From Natronogracilivirga saccharolytica (GTDB lineage: Bacteria > Bacteroidota > Rhodothermia > Balneolales > Natronogracilivirgulaceae): a stretch of 64,000 bases of DNA. The stretch spans positions 424,968-488,967 of the forward strand of contig NZ_JAFIDN010000002.1 of the NCBI RefSeq assembly GCF_017921895.1, given 5' to 3'. Shown here in pieces: positions 34,284 to 42,966 of the stretch; position 1 is the first letter of the stretch; each line of letters opens with the position of its first letter. The notes under the pieces are model-generated. The model had not been told where the DNA came from and ran no database searches. It saw nothing but the letters and a program-made list of their open reading frames with translations. A program made the translations under genes and the position numbers.

Positions 34284-34378
34284 GACAACTTGAAATTTAT
34301 CAATGAGATGATTAGCCTTCGCGTGAGAACGAAGAGATTAAAAAAAGCATGACTATTCACTTAGTACACGGATTTAAT

Positions 34379-36793
34379 ATGACACATAATTACAAAAGGA
34401 GCTTTCAATACGCTAATGGGTTTTTTGTCGCACTTTTCATTTTTGCTTTGATTTTCGGATCGGCCCTGAACACCGTTGCCTGGAGTAATGAAAGTTCTGA
34501 AAACATAAATCCCGAGAGGGACAATACTACTCGATCTTCACAGCTTGCCGGATTCACCATCCGCCCGGTGCAGGATCCCATCCAGCAGGGCGACCCGCTG
34601 GAGGTTGAGTTCGTTGATGCGGTCGATATGGATGGCAATCCCTACTCCACCAGCGATGGAAGCTTCACCAATATCGATATTGAGCATCCCTATGATGAAG
34701 AACCGCGCCGCTTTGCCCTGGCTTTTGAGGACGGCGAAGGGACCAGCACGTTCGAGTTGCTGGACGAAAAGGAAACCGAAACCCTGAACCCAGGTATTTA
34801 TGAGGATCTGCAGGCCTGGGATGTCAACAACGTCAGGGTCCGCAGCACCTACGACATTGAGATCGTGACCACGCGCCTGGCCGAATTCACCATACGCCCG
34901 GTGCAGGATCCCATCCGGCAGGGCGATCCGCTGGAGGTGGAGTTCGTTGATGCGGTCGACATCAACGGCGATCCCTACACCACCGGCGATGACAGCTTCT
35001 CCAATTTTGATATCGAACATCCCTATGACGATGATCCCCGCCGCGTTGCCATTGACTTTGAGGACGGCGAAGGGGTCAGCACCTTCGAGCTGCTCGACGG
35101 GGACGAGACCGAAACCCTGGATCCAGGCACCTATCAGCGTCTGCAGGCATGGGACATCAGCGACAACACGATACGCAGCACCTACGATTTCGAGGTCGTA
35201 GCAACCCGCCTGGCCGAATTTACGATCCGACCGGTGCAGGATCCCATCCGGCAGGGCGATCCGCTGGAGGTGGAGTTCGTTGATGCGGTCGACATCAACG
35301 GCGATCCCTACACCACCGGCGATGACAGCTTCTCCAATTTTGATATCGAACATCCCTATGACGATGATCCCCGCCGCGTTGCCATTGACTTTGAAGACGG
35401 CGAAGGGGTAAGCACCTTCGAGCTGCTCGACGGGGACGAGACCGAAACCCTTGATCCGGACACTTACGAAGGGTTTGAAGCATGGGACATTAGCGATGCT
35501 TCTATCAGATCCAGCTATGACATAGAGATCGTCGCCACGCGCCTGGCCGAGTTCACTATTCGTCCGGTGCAGGACCCCATCCAGCAGGGCGATCCTCTGG
35601 AGGTGGAGTTCGTTGATGCGGTCGATATCAACGGCGATCCCTACACCACCGGTGATGACCGCTTATCCAACTTTGACATCGAGCATCCTTACGATGATGA
35701 TCCCCGCCGCGTTGCCATTGACTTTGAGGACGGCGAAGGGGTCAGCACCTTTGAGCTGCTCGACGGGGACGAGACCGAAACCCTGGATCCGGACACTTAC
35801 GAAGGGTTTGAAGCATGGGACATTAGCGATGCTTCTATCAGATCCAGCTATGACATAGAGATCGTCGCCACGCGCCTGGCCGAGTTCACGATCCGACCGG
35901 TGCAGGACCCGATCCAGCAGGGCGATCCGCTGGAGGTGGAGTTCGTTGATGCGGTCGACATCAACGGCGATCCCTACACCACCGGTGATGACCGCTTATC
36001 CAACTTTGACATCGAGCATCCTTACGATGATGATCCCCGGCGCGTTGCCATTGACTTTGAGGACGGCGAAGGGGTCAGTACATTTGAGCTGCTGGACGGC
36101 GAGGAAACCGAGACCCTGGATCCGGATACATATGAGGGGCTGGAGGCCTGGGAAGTCAATGACACCACAATCAGATCCAGCTATGACATACAGGTTGATG
36201 TGAAACCACGTCCGTTCTTTGAAGTTTCCGATCTGGATCCGGAGGAAACCGAAGCAGATCCTGAAGAGCAATTGACAATCACCGCCGATGTCATCAATAC
36301 CGGTAATGTCACAGATGTTGCGGAAGTAGTTCTTCTGATTGATGAAGACTCAATTCAAACCAAATCTGTTGAGCTTGAGGTTGAGGAGTCCGCCACAATT
36401 TCATTTGAGGTTGAAGCTCCATCCGAACCGGGTGAATACGAGCATACCATATCAACCGGTTATGATGAAGTAACGGGATTGCTGCATGTGATTCGGAGCA
36501 CTTCGGGAGAAGAAATGGCAGACCTTCCGGAAGAGGTCAGTCTGGGACAAAACTATCCTAATCCGTTCAACCCTGTAACCACGATTTCCTACAAGTTGCC
36601 GGAAACAACCAATGTAGAAATCCGTGTTTACAATACCCTCGGACAGGAAGTGACAACCCTTGTGAACGAACAGGTGTCTGCAGGTCATCACGAGACTTCG
36701 TTTGATGCTTCAACTTTGACATCCGGTATATACATATACCGCCTTTATGCCGGCGATGAGGTAATAACCCGGCAAATGACACTGGTAAAATAG
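34379..36793 (+). CDS. T9SS-exported protein with five long tandem repeats
   Basis: About 804 residues from the ATG at 34379 (an earlier in-frame ATG is at 34349). Signal peptide (GFFVALFIFALIFGSALNTVAW), then five repeats of 111 residues beginning FTIRPVQDPI.QGDPLEVEFV, strongly acidic. A CARDB-like domain follows (LTITADVINTGNVTDVAEVV), and the end is a T9SS sorting domain: LGQNYPNPFNPVTTISYKLP, VYNTLGQEV and a final RQMTLVK. It should be secreted and attached or released at the surface. The repeat domain is not one I recognise. Its very acidic composition fits a saline habitat. Confidence 0.88.
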   Translation: MTHNYKRSFQYANGFFVALFIFALIFGSALNTVAWSNESSENINPERDNTTRSSQLAGFTIRPVQDPIQQGDPLEVEFVDAVDMDGNPYSTSDGSFTNIDIEHPYDEEPRRFALAFEDGEGTSTFELLDEKETETLNPGIYEDLQAWDVNNVRVRSTYDIEIVTTRLAEFTIRPVQDPIRQGDPLEVEFVDAVDINGDPYTTGDDSFSNFDIEHPYDDDPRRVAIDFEDGEGVSTFELLDGDETETLDPGTYQRLQAWDISDNTIRSTYDFEVVATRLAEFTIRPVQDPIRQGDPLEVEFVDAVDINGDPYTTGDDSFSNFDIEHPYDDDPRRVAIDFEDGEGVSTFELLDGDETETLDPDTYEGFEAWDISDASIRSSYDIEIVATRLAEFTIRPVQDPIQQGDPLEVEFVDAVDINGDPYTTGDDRLSNFDIEHPYDDDPRRVAIDFEDGEGVSTFELLDGDETETLDPDTYEGFEAWDISDASIRSSYDIEIVATRLAEFTIRPVQDPIQQGDPLEVEFVDAVDINGDPYTTGDDRLSNFDIEHPYDDDPRRVAIDFEDGEGVSTFELLDGEETETLDPDTYEGLEAWEVNDTTIRSSYDIQVDVKPRPFFEVSDLDPEETEADPEEQLTITADVINTGNVTDVAEVVLLIDEDSIQTKSVELEVEESATISFEVEAPSEPGEYEHTISTGYDEVTGLLHVIRSTSGEEMADLPEEVSLGQNYPNPFNPVTTISYKLPETTNVEIRVYNTLGQEVTTLVNEQVSAGHHETSFDASTLTSGIYIYRLYAGDEVITRQMTLVK
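34553..36217 (+). repeat. Five tandem 333-bp repeats
   Basis: Units start at 34553, 34886, 35219, 35552 and 35885, each in frame (111 codons). Units 4 and 5 are nearly identical over most of their length; unit 1 is the most diverged. This points to recent unequal recombination. Confidence 0.9.
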
Positions 36794-36881
36794 TGTGAGT
36801 GGTATCTGGACAGGTCGTTACTCTCTATGCACGGGCGATGACTCTTATGTGTGGTGTGAGCAATATCCGAATCAATAGTAA

Positions 36882-37772
36882 TTAATCTTTTTGATCCGGA
36901 CGAAAACGATGTTCATCGCCGGATTCCTCATCGAACAATACCAGTTGCCGGTCAACCACCCGGTAGTAGGTAACGTTCGTCAGCCGGCTCATGACCTGTG
37001 ACTGCCCGGCCGAACCGCCGCGGCTGCCCGTTTCGTAAAACCGGAATTCTCCGTCTTCAGCGATGCCCCAGTACCCCTTGATACGGTAGGAATCGAAGAC
37101 CGAATCGTCGGCATCCCAATACCAGTTGATGGCAAACGTCCGGTCGGCATTCAGCGAAAGCTCCGGGGTCATGTTACCTTCAAAATTGTCGATTTCCCGG
37201 TCCGTCGATCCGCTCAGACGCCAGCGGGTGGCCACCATCGGGGTGCCGGCGACCTCTTCGGGATGGCTGCTGCGGTAGTGGTAGATTCCATCGCCGGATT
37301 TAATGGTCAACTCATCGTGTCCGAACTCCGGTAAAAAAGGTTGTGTCAGGTGGTCGTATGGAAAAGTGGCAAAGTCACAGGCAATTTGAGTACTGTAAAC
37401 GGCGGATGGATTAACGGAGTCATTTTCGACAGTAAACTCGCCATAATATTTATTGCAGCCATCGTCACCCTGGAAATGGGTGCTGTCATTGAACACCAGA
37501 TTGAAATCGGGAAGATCATCGCGGCGGAGATCTGTTTCGCCGGTATCCCACCGTTCCAGCGTCCAGATAATGCCGGCAGCTTCATCGAGCGTTCGTCCGG
37601 GTTGTTCCCGGTCACCGGAATCAGCGCGCATCAGATCGCATCCGGCGAGGAGCGCGGCAGATAAAAACAGCACAGACAATACGACCGGGGAGGCCGGAGA
37701 GAAGTGACCGGTCGTGCATGTCCGGCAGTGTCGGAAAAACCGTTTGGCGGCTATGTTACCAGGCCGGTTCAT
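36882..37772 (-). CDS. META-domain lipoprotein
   Basis: About 296 residues. A lipoprotein signal ends LSAALLAGC. The mature part begins with a META/HslJ domain (IIWTLERWDTGE, FNLVFNDSTHFQGDDGCNKY with the conserved GxxGCNxY pattern) and is followed by a second domain with WRLSGSTDRE and YRIKGYWGIAEDG, perhaps a lipocalin-like or repeated META fold. The family is linked to stress and envelope functions. The ATG at 37772 is preferred to the in-frame start at 37805. Confidence 0.8.
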   Translation of the reverse strand: MNRPGNIAAKRFFRHCRTCTTGHFSPASPVVLSVLFLSAALLAGCDLMRADSGDREQPGRTLDEAAGIIWTLERWDTGETDLRRDDLPDFNLVFNDSTHFQGDDGCNKYYGEFTVENDSVNPSAVYSTQIACDFATFPYDHLTQPFLPEFGHDELTIKSGDGIYHYRSSHPEEVAGTPMVATRWRLSGSTDREIDNFEGNMTPELSLNADRTFAINWYWDADDSVFDSYRIKGYWGIAEDGEFRFYETGSRGGSAGQSQVMSRLTNVTYYRVVDRQLVLFDEESGDEHRFRPDQKD

Positions 37773-37834
37773 GACATAAGGGGTTAATACACCTGCAAAG
37801 TGCAATATCTCTATTTATAGATAGTAAAAAATCA

Positions 37835-38116
37835 TTAAACCTCAAGGATAATCGAATTTCGGGCAGAATTGCGCGGCGTCATGCGGGTATAAACCACGGC
37901 ATCCGGCCGGCGAAACAGGTCCATGAATGTGCCGGGGAATCCGCGTTCCAGGTCGAATACATCCGAGAGGATATGCCTGGCAAAATTCCGGAACCGAAAC
38001 AAATCCTCTTCTGAAGATCTGCTGTCTGATTCGTTTTGCTTCTCCTTGCCGGATGTCTGATCAGTTTTGTGCTGATCGTTTTGCATGTTTTCTGGATTGT
38101 GATCTTCTTGTGTCAT
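37835..38116 (-). pseudogene. N-terminal fragment resembling a DUF3667 membrane protein
   Basis: 93 codons. After a charged head, FARHILSDVFDLERGFPGTF and MDLFRRPDAVV match the segment preceding the membrane part of DUF3667 proteins (xxDxxRGFxxTxxxLxxRPGxxI). The frame then loses similarity and stops, and no membrane helices follow. Probably a truncated gene. A C-terminal DUF3667-like remnant lies at 60038-60496. Confidence 0.45.
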
Positions 38117-38177
38117 GATGGAAACGGCACATTTCCGGATACAGGTTTATACACCAACGCATTATCAGATCAGGAAG

Positions 38178-39200
38178 TTAGAGCCCTGCTGATGTTTTTG
38201 CAAACGTATAGCCGGGATCCCACCGGACGATGACATTTCTGTGCTTACTGTGGCTGGTACAGGCGTAAAAGAGCCCGTTGCTGTCCCAGTCCATGGCGTA
38301 GACCGAGGCTGCCAAAAACAGGGGATCCTGTCTGTACCGTTGGGACAGGTCCAGCATGTATCCGGCGGTGGGTGACGCAAATCCGATCGGACTACTTTCG
38401 CTGATCCGGTAGGCCAGAAAGTTTTCGTCTGGCGACAGGGAATAATCTCTTTTCCAGTTACTTGAAATCCTGTGCCCGTGCAATTCCCATATGCCGATTC
38501 TTCTGCTGAGCCATCCCCGTGGACGATGACGGGCCAGTTTTCTTCCGTCATGTGAGTAGATTTCAATGCGCCTGTCGGATTCCCGGCGGACCGAAATGTC
38601 CGGCTTGACGGCATCAGGCGATTCAGAACACGAAATATGATCGGTTTCTCTGATGATAAAAGGTTTTTCGGTCAGATCCACGACATAGTGATAGCGGGTG
38701 ACTCGTCCTCCGGGTACCGAAAACCCTGCTGATGCCCCGTCTCGGGGTGCATCGTCCTGAATATCTTCTGTTTCCTGTGTTTCCTGTTCCGATCTGTTAA
38801 ACTCGCTCATATCCGTAAATCTGAAATAGAGCCTGGTCTGATCGGGACTGAAGCAGCCAAGTCCGTCCGGCCCCAGTCCCTCCGCAATACGGCTGCGCAC
38901 AGCGGCATCCGGTTCAACAGGATAGTTTTCGCCTGTTTCCAGATCAATCAGAAACGATGTGCGCTGCTGCTCGGAATATCTTTCTTCGGATTGATGATAA
39001 GGTGACTGTTCGCCAATATATTGCAGCCATTTTGCATTTCCGGAAATCCGGAAATCGCAGTTTGTAGTCGAGGCAAGAATTTCGCCGCCGGAGTTTTCCG
39101 GGTCGGATGTGACCGCACATCCTGAAAGGCTTATACAGACAGCTAAAACCAGAAATGCGAGGCGTGCCAGTGATGACGGGGACAGGACGTTTTTTGTCAT
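38178..39200 (-). CDS. Lipoprotein of unknown function, beta-propeller-like
   Basis: About 340 residues. Lipoprotein signal LAFLVLAVCISLSGC. The rest has repeated strand patterns such as CFSPDQTRLYFRF, YSLSPDENFLAYRI and VYAMDWDSNGLFYACTS, like the S-P-D-x-x-x-L-A-Y blades of TolB/WD40 propellers. No enzyme motif seen. Possibly a surface or periplasmic scaffold. The ATG at 39200 is chosen; an in-frame GTG is at 39224. Confidence 0.65.
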   Translation of the reverse strand: MTKNVLSPSSLARLAFLVLAVCISLSGCAVTSDPENSGGEILASTTNCDFRISGNAKWLQYIGEQSPYHQSEERYSEQQRTSFLIDLETGENYPVEPDAAVRSRIAEGLGPDGLGCFSPDQTRLYFRFTDMSEFNRSEQETQETEDIQDDAPRDGASAGFSVPGGRVTRYHYVVDLTEKPFIIRETDHISCSESPDAVKPDISVRRESDRRIEIYSHDGRKLARHRPRGWLSRRIGIWELHGHRISSNWKRDYSLSPDENFLAYRISESSPIGFASPTAGYMLDLSQRYRQDPLFLAASVYAMDWDSNGLFYACTSHSKHRNVIVRWDPGYTFAKTSAGL

Positions 39201-39396
39201 AAGAGGTGGCGCTTTTTCTCTCACATATCACTTATCATTGTCAGGTACTTGATTTTACATATTATACACTATTTTTCAGAATGTATTTACAGAATATTCT
39301 ATTTCCGGCATCAAATTGAATAACCCGGCCTGCTTTTTTTTTATCTTCGACAGGTAACAGAAGATTTACTTGTTCATTTCTTATACAGGATCACGT

Positions 39397-40158
39397 ATGG
39401 CTGACAATTTCAAACGCATAGCGATAGTAACCGGAGCCACTTCCGGAATAGGTGAGGCAACGGCTGAAACATTTATCCGCAACGGATACGGCGTCGTAGG
39501 CAACGGCCGCAACCGCGAAAAGCTGAACTCACTTGAAAAGGAACACGGCGCGGCTTTTTGCGGAGTTCAGGGGGATGCCTCCCATACCGAAATCATCGAT
39601 GCGCTGTTTGATAAAGCAGAAGAGCATTTCGGTCGTCAGGCAGACGTGATTGTTGCCAATGCCGGCCGTGGGCTGGGAGGATCGGTCAAGGATGCCGATT
39701 TGTCCCAATTTCAGGATGTGCTGAATATCAATGTTACCGGAACGCTTTTTCTGATTCAGAAAGCGGCAAAGAAACTGGTTGAACTGCAGGAGTCCCGCTT
39801 CCCCGACTCGGCCGCTGATATCATTATCATCGGGTCGACGGTTGGCCGCATGGTTTCGCCTTTCAGCAGTGTTTACGGTGCCACCAAGTTTGCCGTTCAT
39901 TCGCTGGCGGAAGGGCTGCGTCGTGAGGTCGGTCCGCTTGGTGTCCGGGTCAGTCTGGTCGAACCGGCCATCGTCATCAGCAAGTTTCAGGAAGGAGCGG
40001 GATACAGTGATGAGCTGACCCAGAGTTTTCACGACAAATTTGGGCCGTTGATGCAGACCGAGGATATCGCCAACGCCATCCAGTACATCGTACAGCAGCC
40101 CCCGCATGTGCATGTGAATGACATTATGATACGGTCAACCAGGCAGGATTATCCGTAA
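39397..40158 (+). CDS. Short-chain dehydrogenase/reductase
   Basis: 253 residues. Rossmann motif TGATSGIG near the N-terminus, NAGRG, the catalytic Ser in IIIGSTVG, and YGATKFA (Tyr and Lys). C-terminal PHVHVNDIMIRSTRQDYP is typical of YdfG/serine-dehydrogenase-like SDRs. Cytoplasmic NADP-dependent oxidoreductase; substrate not determined. The ATG at 39397 begins the expected MADNFKRIAIVTGA. Confidence 0.92.
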   Translation: MADNFKRIAIVTGATSGIGEATAETFIRNGYGVVGNGRNREKLNSLEKEHGAAFCGVQGDASHTEIIDALFDKAEEHFGRQADVIVANAGRGLGGSVKDADLSQFQDVLNINVTGTLFLIQKAAKKLVELQESRFPDSAADIIIIGSTVGRMVSPFSSVYGATKFAVHSLAEGLRREVGPLGVRVSLVEPAIVISKFQEGAGYSDELTQSFHDKFGPLMQTEDIANAIQYIVQQPPHVHVNDIMIRSTRQDYP

Positions 40159-40240
40159 TCGCTGATCATCATTGAGCACGATCTCTTGCACGGATTGGAT
40201 TTAATGACCAGGTATAATGACTGCTTTATAGTACGGGTGG

Positions 40241-40417
40241 TCATATTCCGATCAACCGCCATTTTTCTCTTTCAGCTTGACCGGCATCCCGCAGTTTTGG
40301 AAACCAGTCCAGTGGAACGGCAAGTTCACGTCCATCCGCCAGCAGGACGACCATTTTATGAGCGGTAAACCGAATGCTCGTTGCTCTTGCCGGTTTTATA
40401 TTAGCTGAAGTACTCAT
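40241..40417 (-). CDS. Short DUF2442 protein
   Basis: About 58 residues. MVVLLADGRELAVPLDWFP and EREKWRLIG are the DUF2442 core, but the usual GxGIHWPxLDED ending is missing: the frame closes right after LIGI. The protein may be truncated. DUF2442 genes often pair with DUF4160 as toxin-antitoxin-like modules; no DUF4160 partner is here. It follows the HIT gene closely. Confidence 0.65.
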   Translation of the reverse strand: MSTSANIKPARATSIRFTAHKMVVLLADGRELAVPLDWFPKLRDAGQAEREKWRLIGI

Positions 40418-40428
40418 GCCATGCAGTT

Positions 40429-40905
40429 TCAATAATCCCCTTTTCCCGGGATGCAGTGCCGCACACCGCCGCGCGGGTTGAGCGTGTCTCCGTCGTAGCG
40501 CGGGATGACGTGGATATGCGCGTGATATATCGTCTGTCCGGCGCTGCGTCCACAGTTAAACCCGACGTTGATGCCGGTCGGCTGGTAGCGATCCAGCAGA
40601 TACTGGCGGACCCACTCCACCAGTTCCCAGCAGGCGGATTTCTCTTCCGGATGCATTCTGAAGTAGTCGGCCACGTGCCGCCGGGGGATGACCAGCGCGT
40701 GTCCATCCGATACCGGATAGGCATCCGGAATGGCATAGGCCAGGCGCTGCTCAATGATCTTCGGGGCGGATGGAGCACAAAACGGGCATCTCGCCGGGCC
40801 GCGGGACGGGTCACCGGCCGGATTGTGTGACGGATTGGCGCCGGACCGGCTGGCCGAACCGGACGGCGATGTCGATTTTTCAGGTTTGGATCCGGTTTCA
40901 CTCAT
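40429..40905 (-). CDS. HIT-family hydrolase
   Basis: 158 residues. A Ser/Pro/Gly-rich head of about 35 residues leads to CPFC (likely zinc site) and the HIT domain, with ALVIPRRHVADYF, NVGFNCGRSAGQTIYHAHIH and VIPRY; HxHxH is the nucleotide-binding histidine triad. HIT proteins hydrolyse dinucleotides or nucleoside phosphoramidates. The ATG at 40905 is chosen. Confidence 0.9.
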   Translation of the reverse strand: MSETGSKPEKSTSPSGSASRSGANPSHNPAGDPSRGPARCPFCAPSAPKIIEQRLAYAIPDAYPVSDGHALVIPRRHVADYFRMHPEEKSACWELVEWVRQYLLDRYQPTGINVGFNCGRSAGQTIYHAHIHVIPRYDGDTLNPRGGVRHCIPGKGDY

Positions 40906-41028
40906 AACACAAGGTAAGCAATAGATCCGCATTAGTCATAAATATCCGTTTTATTAGTATAAACTACATATGCTAAACCAGGATAAATTACCGTCAGGCG
41001 ATCAACTCCGGCATCGGAATCCGGTATC

Positions 41029-41096
41029 ATTTGTGTTCCATAAAAAACTAAAAACAAAATTTGTGTTCCATTTTCCTCTATATTCGGAACACAAAT
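41029..41096. promoter_or_regulatory. Repeated 12-mer upstream of the fic fragment
   Basis: ATTTGTGTTCCA occurs at 41029-41040 and 41059-41070, and its inverse with one change (CGGAACACAAAT) at 41085-41096, ending 13 bp before the fic ATG at 41110. Looks like an operator cluster. Confidence 0.6.
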
Positions 41097-41109
41097 AACT
41101 TTGCTTATC

Positions 41110-41403
41110 ATGGGTGGACCACAAATACAGCCATACAAGCCTGCCGATTTACCAATCCAAAACATCGATTGGTCAGCATTTATTGAACTTATGGGCAAGG
41201 CCAATCACTATATTGCCCGGTATGATGGTTTGCTTCAATCAATTGTGAATCCGGAAGTATTGTTATCTCCGCTCAGAACACAGGAAGCAGTACTTTCATC
41301 AAAAACTGAAGGTGTTTGTGGCCAGGTTAAAGCACCTGAAAGTTCCCGGAAAATCCGCTACTTGTACCCTTTCACAACCAGAAACTCTCCTGGAATATCA
41401 TAG
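41110..41403 (+). pseudogene. Truncated Fic protein (N-terminal part only)
   Basis: MGGPQIQPYKPADLPIQNID, then ARYDGLL, NPEVLLSPLRTQEAVLSSKTEG: the N-terminal part of Fic/DOC AMP-transferases, including the conserved SSKxEG of the inhibitory-helix region. After EG the sequence departs from the family and stops within 30 codons; the catalytic HPFxxGNGR domain is missing. Its 3' end runs into the convergent methyltransferase gene. The promoter-side repeats remain. Confidence 0.75.
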
Positions 41404-42173
41404 CCTGCCCCGTTGTGATAAGGCGCAACTGAGTCCAGATATTCCTGGTGCGCCTCTTCCCGGGTCAGTTCATCAAATTTGTTGTACGCCAGGGCAACCG
41501 GACCGCCGAGAAAGGCTGCCGTCAACAGATGCTCCGGACTTGTGAAATGCAGATTAACATTGAACCGGCTGGATTCGATATCCCGGAAACCCGCTTCACG
41601 AAACGTATACTCCATCGTATTGCCGGTGCCCTGCTGGAAGAACATCGGGCAGACATCAGAGGCAACTTTGTTGTCTACTATCGGGAAAATATCCGCCCAA
41701 CCGCAGTTTTTCCGCTCTCCCCATATGGCCACAACAGCCCGTCCGCCGGGTTTGAGAACCCGGTACATCTCCTGCATTGATGTGAGCGGATCCGGCATGT
41801 ACATTATGCCCAGACAGCAAAGTGCCGCGTCAAACTGATCATCATCCAGCTCCAGCTGCCCGGCATCCATCCTCATAAATGAGATGTTCCGGGTGTGTTG
41901 AGAACCGTTTTCATTTTTGGCCTGTTCCACCATCTCTCCGGAGATATCCGTGGCGACGACCTCTCCCTCCGGACCCGTTTCTGCAGCAATCCGGAAAGTA
42001 ACCAGTCCGGAGCCGCATGCGGTCTCGAGAACCCGTTCACCGGCTTTCAGTTCAGCTGTTTCCATCAGCCGGTCCCGGGCCGGCTTCAGCTGTTCCCTCC
42101 ATGAATTATCATAATAGCCGGCGGCTTTATCCCATCCGTATCGTTGTACCCGTCGTTGCAATTCCGGTTTCAT
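41358..42173 (-). CDS. Class I SAM-dependent methyltransferase
   Basis: 271 residues. SAM-binding motif I VLETACGSGLVTFRIA, then VVATDISGEMVEQA, FDAALCCLGIMYMPDP and VLKPGGRAVVAIWG, as in UbiE/COQ5-type enzymes. Substrate unknown. AAAGGAGG precedes the ATG, and the ATG overlaps the OsmC-family gene's stop by 4 bp, so the two are translationally coupled. Confidence 0.9.
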   Translation of the reverse strand: MKPELQRRVQRYGWDKAAGYYDNSWREQLKPARDRLMETAELKAGERVLETACGSGLVTFRIAAETGPEGEVVATDISGEMVEQAKNENGSQHTRNISFMRMDAGQLELDDDQFDAALCCLGIMYMPDPLTSMQEMYRVLKPGGRAVVAIWGERKNCGWADIFPIVDNKVASDVCPMFFQQGTGNTMEYTFREAGFRDIESSRFNVNLHFTSPEHLLTAAFLGGPVALAYNKFDELTREEAHQEYLDSVAPYHNGAGYDIPGEFLVVKGYK

Positions 42174-42706
42174 GATGATGCCTCCTTTGCGTCTTTTGAG
42201 TTTACAATGCTGATATTCCGTTTTACCGGGATGGCCCGTTTGAAGTCATCGAGCACCGGGCTGTGCCGGTCTGCCTTATCGATAACCTTCTGCACATCGG
42301 CTTCATCGGCGGGACTTTCGATGTGTACATTATATCTCAGTTCGATGAAGCCGGGCGGCCGGTCGTCAATGCCCAGCATCCCGCGGGCGTCCAGGTCCGA
42401 CTCCACATGCACCTCGATGTTGTCTATCGGAACCTCCAGAACCGCCGCTATCTGCGAATAGGCAATGGCAAGGCAGCTGCCCAGGGCACCGCGTTCAAGA
42501 ATACCAGGCCCCGGTCCGGCATCATTTCCGCCCTCACCGGTTCCGATATCGACCTTGAACTTCCAGTGCTTGTGCTCCACCTCGCAGGTGGTACCGTCAA
42601 ACAGCCGGATCTTTGTCACCGCTGTGTTTTTACCCAGGGAAGGCCGGATGCGCACCGCCTCCCGGTTCCTCTCATACGCATTTTTAATTTCAATCGGATG
42701 TGCCAT
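42170..42706 (-). CDS. OsmC-family protein
   Basis: 178 residues. ILERGALGSCLAIAYSQIAA holds the conserved redox Cys, and VHVESDLDARGMLGIDDRPP and DKADRHSPVLDDFKRAIPV the C-terminal domain; the second Cys appears replaced by Ser (HSPV). OsmC/Ohr proteins reduce organic peroxides through two Cys, so loss of the second suggests a different chemistry or a one-Cys form. Upstream partner of the methyltransferase. Confidence 0.85.
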   Translation of the reverse strand: MAHPIEIKNAYERNREAVRIRPSLGKNTAVTKIRLFDGTTCEVEHKHWKFKVDIGTGEGGNDAGPGPGILERGALGSCLAIAYSQIAAVLEVPIDNIEVHVESDLDARGMLGIDDRPPGFIELRYNVHIESPADEADVQKVIDKADRHSPVLDDFKRAIPVKRNISIVNSKDAKEASS

Positions 42707-42966
42707 CTTTCTCCGGATTTAACATTTGCGATGCAGCCGGAAAGCCATGAAAAAGAGAAGAAGAATTCCGGTTTGCCTGCACGGTGCAGGGCGAGACTAT
42801 ATGATATTAAAATATACGTACATTTGCATAAGTTATTATTAATATTACTCTTGAAAGGGGGCGGGGCTCAAATGCAAAAGTGGAAGACTTTCCTCCCATC
42901 CGGTAATTACCTGTTATCGCTTTTGATGAGCTCTACAGCGGAAGCTCATCGGGATCTCTCCGGCTG

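Noticed and set aside
34538..35353. A 271-codon - strand frame with apparent repeats
   Set aside because: It mirrors the tandem repeats of the T9SS protein on the + strand.
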